From the NCBI GenBank assembly GCA_021299695.1, contig JAJTEK010000029.1, forward strand, positions 1-37,556: a stretch of DNA of 37,556 nt, read 5' to 3'. Below the pieces are notes generated by a model. It was given only the letters and a program-made list of their open reading frames with translations. It had not been told where the DNA came from and ran no database searches. Below, piece by piece: positions 26,874 through 33,828 of the stretch; positions within the stretch are counted from its first letter, which is position 1; every line of letters starts with the position of its first letter. This DNA comes from Pirellula sp. (GTDB lineage: Bacteria > Planctomycetota > Planctomycetia > Pirellulales > Pirellulaceae). The position numbers and the translations under genes are program-made.

Positions 26874-27397
26874 GGTAGCCCTGAATTCCTTTTGTTAACG
26901 CATGGTGTGCTTGCTGCAAGCACCCGTTGCTTAAGTTCGGTAAGTGCCAAGACATAGCGTCTGTAAGCCGACGCCGGTGAGCAGTTCATCAGCTCTGCAA
27001 GTTCTTCGAACGTGAGCTCCCCCCAGACTTTCGCGATGACCATCTCGCGTTGGTCAGGTTTTAGGGAGTCGAGACCCTCGAGGACTTCCGATGCCGCAAT
27101 CTGATTTCGGGTCTTGGGTTCCAACCAGTATTCGTCAGCACGATCCGCACCCCTTTCCTGAATCAACTGTTCCAAATGATTGCGATGTCGGGACTCCGCC
27201 CGGGCAATGTTCTGTGCTTTGCGGCGAGTTGTCGTGTAGAGCCAGGCCTTCGGGTAAGTGGGTTCAGAGGAACAGTTTGCTAGGTCGATAAAGGCCTCCT
27301 GGACGGCATCTTCTGGAGTTCTGCACCACTGCCGGGCATACAACACCAGGGCATTGCTGAGACTGGCAAATAGCTCCTGGAGGTTGTCGCTATGCAT
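26870..27397 (-). CDS. ECF-type RNA polymerase sigma factor
   Basis: This 175-residue protein has the two-domain ECF layout: region 2 in residues 1-70 (CRTPEDAVQEAFIDLAN, PKAWLYTTTRRKAQNIARA), then a linker and region 4 from about 105 (LDSLKPDQREMVIAKVWGEL, FEELAELMNCSPASAYRRY). It would direct RNA polymerase to a small regulon, very likely including its own operon. Its stop overlaps the start of the membrane-protein gene, and two secreted-protein genes follow. The upstream region (27398-27460) shows no clear consensus promoter; ECF promoters are not readable without knowing the subgroup. Family confidence is high, subgroup unknown. Confidence 0.92.
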   Translation of the reverse strand: MHSDNLQELFASLSNALVLYARQWCRTPEDAVQEAFIDLANCSSEPTYPKAWLYTTTRRKAQNIARAESRHRNHLEQLIQERGADRADEYWLEPKTRNQIAASEVLEGLDSLKPDQREMVIAKVWGELTFEELAELMNCSPASAYRRYVLALTELKQRVLAASTPCVNKRNSGLP

Positions 27398-27762
27398 GAA
27401 AAAACGGTTCTTCAGGTATTTTAATGGCTACTCACCAGAATACGACTCGCGCTCGACCAGTGTCCCTTGCCCGAACCGATAGCCGATCCCGTTTTATCCC
27501 GAGTGACGCCTTTTCCAGGTTGCTTGAAATGGACGATGGTATCAATCCAAAAGAACCAAAAATCACGCATCACTCAGCCCGCCTAAAGAAGAGTCACCGC
27601 TTGGCTGATTTTATTTCAGTGGGGAGGAAAGAATTTGGTCCATCTAGCATTTCCGTGGGCGATGGTACCATTGCGGGGGCAAGAGTGGCTAAAACAATTT
27701 GTGCTCGTGCTCGTGCTCGTGCTCAGAATTCCTCAGTGGAATCCAGCAGAGCTAATCGCGGA
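27398..27762. other. intergenic region without a supported gene
   Basis: These 365 bases lie between the start of the sigma-factor operon and the end of the UvrA-family gene, both on the minus strand. A plus-strand open frame crosses the region but its product is low-complexity and it runs into the UvrA gene antisense, so it is not accepted. The one clear structure is the GTGCTC array at 27701. The sigma operon promoter should lie near 27400-27480. Confidence 0.6.
27701..27724. repeat. tandem hexamer repeat GTGCTC, second locus
   Basis: There are four perfect GTGCTC units in a row, the same unit and number as at 22847-22870. It sits 39 bases beyond the UvrA-family stop. Flanking sequences differ between the two loci, so only the repeat is shared. 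Confidence 0.8.
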
Positions 27763-30651
27763 CTACCGAGAATGATTTCGCCAGGGCACGATGGGGCCTT
27801 GGTAGGTGATCTGGCCGCCGCTCGGGCCGGCCCCTGGTCCGAGCTCGATGCAGTAATCCGATGCCGCGATGAACATCTCATTGTGCTCGATCGCCAGGAC
27901 GCTATTGCCTTGGTCTATCAAAAGATGGATGCACTGAATCAACCGCTCGACGTCCTGGAAATGTAGACCCGTCGTCGGCTCATCCATCACAATCAATGAA
28001 CCCTTTGGGTCGTCCAGGTACGATGCGAGCTTGAGCCGCATCGACTCGCCAGCCGAGAGCGTCGAGAGGCTCTGCCCCAAAGGTAGATAGCCGAGCCCGA
28101 TGTCCCTGAGTGGCTTGAGCTTGCGCTGAAGCTTCTTCTCGCCTCGGAAAAAATCCGCTGCATCGTCGGCACTCATCTCGAGGACCTGAGAAATGTTTCG
28201 CTCTCGATACGTGTTAGCAAGTACCTCAGGACGGAATCGCTGACCCCGGCATTCGGTGCACTGCAATCGTACATCGGCCATGAACTGCATATCGACAAGC
28301 GTAAATCCGAGCCCCTCGCACAACGGACAACGGCCTAGGCCACTGTTGAAACTAAAGTGCCCGTCGCTTAACCCCAGAGCTTTGGCCGCCGGGGTCGATC
28401 CGAAAATGCTCCGTATCTCGTCGAGGATCTTCAAAAAAGTCGCTGGACAAGAACGTATCGATTTGGCGATCGGGGTTTGATCGATGGCGATTACCCGCTC
28501 GATCGGCTCGGGCCGCTTCGACGAGATACCTTTCGAGCCTACGGGGCCTTCGGAGCCTACGGGCCCTTGGTATTCGAGGGATCGATAAGCCAATCCAGGC
28601 ATGGGCTCCTGTCCCGACTCCTTGAGGATCGCTGGCACGAGCGTATCGAGCACAAGCGAACTTTTACCCGATCCGCTTACGCCGATGACCGATACAAAGC
28701 AGCGCAGAGGGAATCGGAAGTCTATCTGCTTGAGGTTCCTGCCCGAGGCACCGCGGAGCATTGCCCAGCCATGTTCCAAGGCTCGAGCGGTCGATTCCTT
28801 AGGAGGTGCGAACAAGTACTTAGCGGTCAAGCAATCCGAATGCTTCAATGCCTCCGGAGGGCCCTGGAAACAGATCTCGCCTCCTTGAGATCCCGCACCC
28901 GGGCCGACCTCAATGACTCGGTCGGCATGATGAAGCAAATAGGGCTCGTGTTCGATCAGGACCACCGTATTCCCGCGTTCGATCAATCGACGCACCGATT
29001 GGGCAACGCGTTGGGTGTCGCTAGGATGCAAGCCGACGGTCGGTTCGTCGAGCACATATAGCATATCGACCAAGTCCGAGCCGAGCAGATTCGTCAGGTT
29101 GACTCTTTGGGCCTCGCCACCACTGAGGGTATGCATGGTGCGAGATAGAGTCACATACCCAAGCCCCACCTCTTGAAGGTACCTCAATCGCGAGAGGACC
29201 TCGGTCAGTCCCCGTTGGATTCCTAGATGTTTGTCGGCGGGGAATTTGCCCAAGCCGTCCTCGATCGATTGCATTCTCTCGGCGAGTTGATCGATCGACT
29301 CTTCGGTCCAATCTTGAAAGGAGGTTTGCTCGAATCGATACGCCAAGGCCGCGCGGGAGAGCCGTTGGCCTCGGCAGGTCCCACAGCTTCCGTAGGACTT
29401 CCAGCGGGTGAGAAAAACCCGAACATGCATCTTGTATTTCTTGCGTTCGAGCCAAGCGAAGAATCCTTGCAAGCCACCGAAACGGTGCTTGCGGGATCCT
29501 TGTTCTATCAGCTCCCAGTCCTTCTTTTTGAAGGTCTCGACCGGCTCATCCAAAGGGAGGTCAAAATCGGGAGCAAGTTCGATCAGTTCCTGCAGTTCGT
29601 GGCTGTAAGCGGGGGTTCGCCATGGAGCGATGGCTCCTTGGCGAAGGCTCAGTGACTTGTCCGGTACGATCTTGTCCATATCGAGCGTCGAGGTTTCGCC
29701 AAACCCGGTGCATTCGGGACAAGCTCCGATGGGACTATTGAAACTAAAGAGCCTCGGTTCGGCCGGCGGAACGACCCATCCGCAACCGGCGCACCGAAGC
29801 TCGGAGGAGAACGCGAGGGGTTCAAACCGCGTGCCATCGATTTCGACGCTGCTTGCCGTCAGGCTTGCAGTCAGACTTGCTGTCGCGTCAGACTCGACGA
29901 ACACAATGATCTGTTCGGGACTTCGTTCGAGCGCCAGTTCGATCGATTGGCGAGTCGAGACCTCGATCGAAGGGCCGATCCGAAACCGCTCGATCGCGAC
30001 ATAGGCTTGCCCTGCCTTGGGAAACGCGGTGGCTAGTTTTTTCTTGTCATCGGAAAGTTCGATCGTGGTGCCTTGAACGATCAATCGAATCCATCCTGAA
30101 GTTTGCAGTTCGAAAAGGAGTTCCGAAAGCTGGGATTTGTTGGTCCAAGTCAGAGGAAACGCGAGGATAGCTTTGGCTTTGGGGAGTCGTTCGAGGTGTT
30201 CGACGACGCGGTCGGCGGTGAACGATTCGATGGGCAAGTCGCAGTCGCTGCAGCGGGGCTTGGAGATCAGCGAGAAGACAACACGAAGCGGTTCGAGCAA
30301 ATCGCTAGCCGTTCCGACGGTGCTTCGATTGTTTCGCGAGCGATCCGAGCGGGTGACGGCTAAGGTGGGAGGGAGATTTTCGAGCCGCTCGAACTTGGGT
30401 TTATCCAACCGCGCGAGGAATTGTCGGGCGTAGGCCGAGAAGCTTTCGATGTATCGGCGTTGGCCTTCGGCGTAGAGGGTGTCGAGGGCTAAGGAGGTTT
30501 TTCCGCTGCCGCTGACTCCGCAGATGACCGTCAGTTGATGCAGGGGGATGTCGACATCGAGATGCTTGAGGTTGTGTTCGCTGCCGCCGCGAAGCTCGAT
30601 GCTTCGCACCTCGACCCCCCGCTGGGGCTTGTCCGCTTTAGATCGAGACAT
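27763..30651 (-). CDS. uvrA: UvrA-family excinuclease ATPase, probable paralogue
   Basis: This 962-residue protein has the full UvrA plan: two ABC ATPase halves with Walker A GVSGSGKTS (45-53) and GVSGSGKSS (near 655), the UvrB-binding and insertion regions, and zinc-finger cysteines (CAGC...CPEC, CPLC...CTEC). Signature 1 is normal (LSGGEAQRVNL, near 507) with LDEPTVGLH; signature 2 is altered (LSAGESMRLKL, near 863) with MDEPTTGLH. The second half departs from canonical wording in several places (CPATFLKILDEIRSIF) and holds a GPVGSEGPVGSKG linker. It should bind damaged DNA or act as a UvrA-like ATPase. The changed signature and fast-evolving linker suggest a paralogue beside a housekeeping UvrA elsewhere. 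It overlaps the upstream small gene by 14 bases. Confidence 0.88.
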   Translation of the reverse strand: MSRSKADKPQRGVEVRSIELRGGSEHNLKHLDVDIPLHQLTVICGVSGSGKTSLALDTLYAEGQRRYIESFSAYARQFLARLDKPKFERLENLPPTLAVTRSDRSRNNRSTVGTASDLLEPLRVVFSLISKPRCSDCDLPIESFTADRVVEHLERLPKAKAILAFPLTWTNKSQLSELLFELQTSGWIRLIVQGTTIELSDDKKKLATAFPKAGQAYVAIERFRIGPSIEVSTRQSIELALERSPEQIIVFVESDATASLTASLTASSVEIDGTRFEPLAFSSELRCAGCGWVVPPAEPRLFSFNSPIGACPECTGFGETSTLDMDKIVPDKSLSLRQGAIAPWRTPAYSHELQELIELAPDFDLPLDEPVETFKKKDWELIEQGSRKHRFGGLQGFFAWLERKKYKMHVRVFLTRWKSYGSCGTCRGQRLSRAALAYRFEQTSFQDWTEESIDQLAERMQSIEDGLGKFPADKHLGIQRGLTEVLSRLRYLQEVGLGYVTLSRTMHTLSGGEAQRVNLTNLLGSDLVDMLYVLDEPTVGLHPSDTQRVAQSVRRLIERGNTVVLIEHEPYLLHHADRVIEVGPGAGSQGGEICFQGPPEALKHSDCLTAKYLFAPPKESTARALEHGWAMLRGASGRNLKQIDFRFPLRCFVSVIGVSGSGKSSLVLDTLVPAILKESGQEPMPGLAYRSLEYQGPVGSEGPVGSKGISSKRPEPIERVIAIDQTPIAKSIRSCPATFLKILDEIRSIFGSTPAAKALGLSDGHFSFNSGLGRCPLCEGLGFTLVDMQFMADVRLQCTECRGQRFRPEVLANTYRERNISQVLEMSADDAADFFRGEKKLQRKLKPLRDIGLGYLPLGQSLSTLSAGESMRLKLASYLDDPKGSLIVMDEPTTGLHFQDVERLIQCIHLLIDQGNSVLAIEHNEMFIAASDYCIELGPGAGPSGGQITYQGPIVPWRNHSR

Positions 30652-31099
30652 TCAGGAATCGAAGCAGCGAGACGGTCCAACCGATAGCCAAGAACAGAAT
30701 ACTCAGGATTGCGACATAGACCCATAGTTTGGTCGTCGTGCAGCAGGAGGCTACTTCTCGGGGTGGATCGAGCCGCTGGGAGATCCAGTGTTCGAGCTGT
30801 TTGTCGTTCTGGAACCAGCAGCATTGACTCAATTCGATCAGTCCGTATTCGATCGAGAATTCGAGCACGCCGAATTCAAGCTTTCGACCGGTCCCGGATT
30901 GCAGTCCCATGGCTTCGAAGCACCAAATTTGTCGTCCGAAGGCGTTCTCGGTTTCATCTTCAAAGTAATAAGGGCGGAGGTTTTCGATGCGAGAGGATCG
31001 ATCGCAGGACTCGTGGAAAGTCAGCTCCCGGAGTGCATGCTCGGTGACGGCTTGCCAAGTCTTCCTTGGAAACTGGATATGTTCGACGGGAGGTCGCAC
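30638..31099 (-). CDS. tail-anchored small protein of unknown function, coupled to the UvrA-family gene
   Basis: This 153-residue protein starts with GTG, supported by AAGGA eight bases upstream (from AAGAAGGAATCC). The soluble part is rich in Glu, Trp and Cys (ENLRPYYFEDETENAFGRQI, LEFGVLEFSIEYGLIELSQ) and matches no family I know. A single membrane helix lies near the C-terminus (LWVYVAILSILFLAIGWTVS), with only a short tail after it, so it should be anchored to the membrane facing the cytoplasm. Its end overlaps the UvrA-family start by 14 bases, so translation is coupled and the two may work together. It diverges from the histidine kinase gene. Confidence 0.75.
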   Translation of the reverse strand: MRPPVEHIQFPRKTWQAVTEHALRELTFHESCDRSSRIENLRPYYFEDETENAFGRQIWCFEAMGLQSGTGRKLEFGVLEFSIEYGLIELSQCCWFQNDKQLEHWISQRLDPPREVASCCTTTKLWVYVAILSILFLAIGWTVSLLRFLNVSI

Positions 31100-31184
31100 G
31101 ATTGGATTCCTTCTTACCGAGTTCTAGCTGCCGGTGCCTGTTGTTGTGGACGTTTCAATGGCAGGCGACGGTCTACGCGGTCGA

Positions 31185-31215
31185 TACTATAGTATAATTT
31201 TTGGCAAATACCAAA
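31185..31215. promoter_or_regulatory. promoter and palindromes between the tail-anchored protein and kinase genes
   Basis: A perfect -10 TATAAT (31193-31198, plus strand) overlaps the palindrome TACTATAGTA (31185-31194). Just downstream, over the expected start site, is TTTGG-N6-CCAAA (31200-31215), an operator-like inverted repeat. A matching -35 box is not evident. Confidence 0.4.
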
Positions 31216-31273
31216 GGCATGTTTCAGGTCCTTTCCAGCAGACCCGCGATTTTTTTGGGGGGGCAACGACCCG

Positions 31274-32278
31274 GTGTTCGAAAGAAAAAGCCTCAAATGG
31301 CCGATTTTGGTCGCGATTTTGATGATCGTCATGCTCGTGGGGCTGACCATTGGCTGGGTCCTGCTGAACGTCTTTAGCGCATTGGACGCAGAAAAAACCA
31401 GCCGGTCGGCAATCTACTGGATTCTGCTGAGTGTCGGTGCGGTTTTCTTTGCCTGTTTACTCGCCGGTGTAATCCTCTATTTGATTTGGATCATCCAAAA
31501 TATCAATCTGAACCGGCGTCAAAGCAATTTTATCGATGCGGTGACCCATGAGCTCAAAACGCCGATCGCTTCGCTCAAGCTCTATCTCCAGACACTCAAC
31601 CGCCGAGAGGTTCAGGGTCCTCAAAGACAAGAGTTTTATGCGACGATGATGGAGGATGTCGATCGGCTCGATCGGCTCATCAACCAACTGCTCGATGTGG
31701 CAAGGCTCCAACGCGACAAACAGGACTTGGACGCCAAAGATTGGGTTTCGCTCCGAGAGCTTGTCGACGAATGCGTCTCGCGCTTGGCCAAACAGCATTC
31801 GGTCAGCACCGACCTTTTTCGAATAGAGATCGAAGATTGCCAAGTTCTAGCTCATCGAATCGATATCGACGTGCTTCTGGGCAATTTGCTCGACAACGCG
31901 ATCAAGTATTCGGCTCAGGAGCCCGAGATCGAAGTTCGAATCACCTTTCAGAACGACTCGGCTCTGATCGCCATCAGCGACAACGGGCAAGGGATCCCGA
32001 GGCATTTGCGGCGCAAGATATTTTGGAGGTTTTATCGGGCCGGAGATGAGCTAGAGCGACGCAAGCCAGGCGTGGGATTGGGGCTGTTCTTGGTCCGATC
32101 GATCGTCGAGCGGCTCAAGGGTTCGATCGTCGTCTCAGAGCGGATTGAGCAACCTGGAGCAACGACATTGTTTAACCCGCAGCCAACGGCGAGGAAGTTG
32201 CTAGCAGATCCAGCTCGATTCGAACGGTTTCCCAATAAAAAACCCTGGCCGTTGGACCAGGGTTTTCTTAATCAATGA
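31274..32278 (+). CDS. sensor histidine kinase, membrane-embedded sensor type
   Basis: This 334-residue kinase has two membrane helices (about 10-33 and 47-73) joined by only ~13 residues, so there is no extracellular sensor domain. HisKA follows directly: H92 in DAVTHELKTPIASLK, where a HAMP domain would be usual. The HATPase_c motifs are complete: N box LLGNLLDNAIKYS, G1 ISDNGQGIP, F box FWRFYRAG, and G2 KPGVGLGLFLVRSIV. The start is GTG at 31274 with no clear Shine-Dalgarno but a T7G7 run just upstream. The last ~35 residues past the usual end are not kinase-like, and their DNA contains a terminator hairpin. No response regulator is in the window. Confidence 0.9.
   Translation: MFERKSLKWPILVAILMIVMLVGLTIGWVLLNVFSALDAEKTSRSAIYWILLSVGAVFFACLLAGVILYLIWIIQNINLNRRQSNFIDAVTHELKTPIASLKLYLQTLNRREVQGPQRQEFYATMMEDVDRLDRLINQLLDVARLQRDKQDLDAKDWVSLRELVDECVSRLAKQHSVSTDLFRIEIEDCQVLAHRIDIDVLLGNLLDNAIKYSAQEPEIEVRITFQNDSALIAISDNGQGIPRHLRRKIFWRFYRAGDELERRKPGVGLGLFLVRSIVERLKGSIVVSERIEQPGATTLFNPQPTARKLLADPARFERFPNKKPWPLDQGFLNQ
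32239..32266. terminator. bidirectional rho-independent terminator
   Basis: AAAACCCTGG (32239-32248) and CCAGGGTTTT (32257-32266) form a perfect 10-base stem with an 8-base loop, with A-runs before and T-rich sequence after. It serves the kinase gene on the plus strand, although it lies inside its last codons, and the PEP-CTERM gene on the minus strand. Confidence 0.75.
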
Positions 32279-32299
32279 TCAGCCTGCAAGACCGAGAAA

Positions 32300-32935
32300 C
32301 TACTTCTTCATGCGACGACGGATCAGGGCGATACCGCTGAGGCAAAGAAGGGAAGTCAAGGCTGGCTCGGGAACTGGATTTACGGTCGACCCACTGTAAG
32401 CAATCTCAAACGCCAAACCGTTGTCATCCCAATTCGTACCGTTGCTGGCGAATCGGGACGAGACGTAAGTTAGCCCCCCAGGAGGGAATACCGCGGGTAC
32501 TGTTCCGCGACCATACCAAGCTGCGGCGGTGCCAGTAGACTTCAGGGTTACAAAGTAGCTTTGATTAGCTGTTAGTTGGAAATCGTTGAAGTTGAACGTT
32601 ACGGTTTGGGCAGCTGAAGTAACGCCAGTCAACGTGCGAGTAGCGAACACAGTTGCGCCAGGGTTGCCCCCGTTATTGTTAACAATCGATGCGGTGATAT
32701 CCCCACCACCAAAGACGGCCACATTAATTGCGTTGAGATAGAAATCCGAGGCCCCAACCGTAAAACCCGATCCGGAAAGTCTGGCGCCCGTTAGGTCTGT
32801 TGATTGATTATAAACTGCTGAGGTGCCGTCGCTCCCCAAGTTCGACAGAACCACGTTCGTCAATGCACCAGCTTGTGCACTGACACTACTTACCATCGCC
32901 ATCGCGGCGATCGCCAAAATCTTAAACAGCTTCAT
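32300..32935 (-). CDS. PEP-CTERM sorting-domain secreted protein
   Basis: This 211-residue protein has a signal peptide (MKLFKILAIAAMAMVSSVSA, cleavage near AQA-GA) and a C-terminal PEP-CTERM signal: VPEP (188-191), a hydrophobic helix (LTSLLCLSGIALI) and a basic RRRMKK tail. Such proteins are exported and processed by an exosortase, often in exopolysaccharide-producing bacteria. The mature domain is beta-rich with many Gly, Asn and Thr residues (GFTVGASDFYLNAINVAVFG) and resembles other choice-of-anchor, surface-type domains. The ATG at 32935 is backed by a strong GGGAGGAG; a longer in-frame reading to 32995 is not needed. No exosortase gene is in the window. Confidence 0.88.
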   Translation of the reverse strand: MKLFKILAIAAMAMVSSVSAQAGALTNVVLSNLGSDGTSAVYNQSTDLTGARLSGSGFTVGASDFYLNAINVAVFGGGDITASIVNNNGGNPGATVFATRTLTGVTSAAQTVTFNFNDFQLTANQSYFVTLKSTGTAAAWYGRGTVPAVFPPGGLTYVSSRFASNGTNWDDNGLAFEIAYSGSTVNPVPEPALTSLLCLSGIALIRRRMKK

Positions 32936-33145
32936 TCGAAAGCTCCTCCCAAAAATTTTTGCTCTAAACAAGTCTCGGTGTTGGGAACTCCCCAATCCGG
33001 TAACTGGACAAAATGACGTATCGCGACGGGTCGTCGTATAGTCGCTACAAAGTCTAAACGATACGACATGACGATGTCAAGAACTGTAATAAAAAGTAAT
33101 CGTCTAAATGTTTTTCTCGGAAATCCAAAAACAAAGAAGGTGAAA

Positions 33146-33204
33146 CACAGAGGCACAGAGAGCACAGAGAGGAAAACGAGAAGAAAACGAGAAGAAAACG
33201 AGAA
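33146..33204. repeat. CACAGAG triplet followed by an 11-base tandem repeat
   Basis: CACAGAG occurs at 33146, 33154 and 33163. It is followed by three perfect copies of GAAAACGAGAA (33172-33204) that stop 11 bases before the CinA-C gene's stop codon. Similar CACAGAG-rich words are, in my memory, dispersed in many unrelated bacterial genomes. Confidence 0.7.
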
Positions 33205-33214
33205 GGACCTAGGC

Positions 33215-33793
33215 TTAGCTAAGGGCTTCGAGAACGAGATCCAGCGTCCATTCGACCGCCATGGCTTGAAATTCGCTTCTGATGTGGGGGTGAATTTCAC
33301 ACATAGAGTCCTTTTTGAAAGCACCCGCGGGACCGTTAACGGAGGCTTGGGAGGCGAGGTCTGGCAGCAACGCGTTCTTGGTCCAGACTTGGAAATCCCC
33401 ACGTCGGACCAAAGCGACGAAGATTCGGCGGTTGAGATGCGCTGGGGCGTCGGGCCCGAAGTGGCCCGTTACGGCCAAGGCAAAGTCCGCCTCTGGCGTG
33501 TGAGCGAGCACTTGTTGGGCGAGCAATTGGCTGGTTTGGGGACTTACGGAGCCTATTTCGGGATCGGCCAGCATGACCGGATCGAGTCCGAGCCACTGCG
33601 TTTTGGAATCGTTGCGGTAGACGACCATCGAACCGCAAAAAACCTCGGAAACTCCAGGCACAACGGTGAAATTTGCAGCTACGGCCCCACCGGTGCAGCT
33701 TTCTGCAAACACAATTCGCTTGCGGGATTCGCGAAGTAGCCTAATCACTTCGAGAACTTTCGTGTAAATTTTCGCTTGCGAAGCCCTTTCCAC
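33215..33793 (-). CDS. CinA C-terminal domain protein (nicotinamide-nucleotide amidohydrolase type)
   Basis: This 192-residue protein contains the CinA-C signature ESCTGGAVAANFTVVPGVSE (31-50, with the ESCTGG core), then VFCGSMVVYRND and FALAVTGHFGPDAP. Family members such as PncC deamidate nicotinamide mononucleotide in NAD recycling. The start is fixed by AAGGAGG eight bases before GTG at 33793. This avoids overlap with the divergent NagB gene, unlike the longer in-frame reading to 33931. The tail of about 50 residues (GAFKKDSMCEIHPHIRSEF onward) extends past the usual end of the domain. NMN deamidase activity is likely but rests on family membership. Confidence 0.85.
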   Translation of the reverse strand: MERASQAKIYTKVLEVIRLLRESRKRIVFAESCTGGAVAANFTVVPGVSEVFCGSMVVYRNDSKTQWLGLDPVMLADPEIGSVSPQTSQLLAQQVLAHTPEADFALAVTGHFGPDAPAHLNRRIFVALVRRGDFQVWTKNALLPDLASQASVNGPAGAFKKDSMCEIHPHIRSEFQAMAVEWTLDLVLEALS

Positions 33794-33828
33794 CGCACGT
33801 CCCTCCTTCGACCGACCAACCCGAGACA

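Noticed and set aside
27424-27966. 180-residue plus-strand frame before the UvrA-family end
   Set aside because: Low-complexity Arg/Ala/Ser product, partly encoded by the GTGCTC array, and overlapping the UvrA gene antisense.
33068-33739. 223-residue plus-strand frame
   Set aside because: Antisense to the CinA-C gene, which has the ESCTGG signature and a good ribosome-binding site; its N-terminus is made of the CACAGAG and GAAAACGAGAA repeats.
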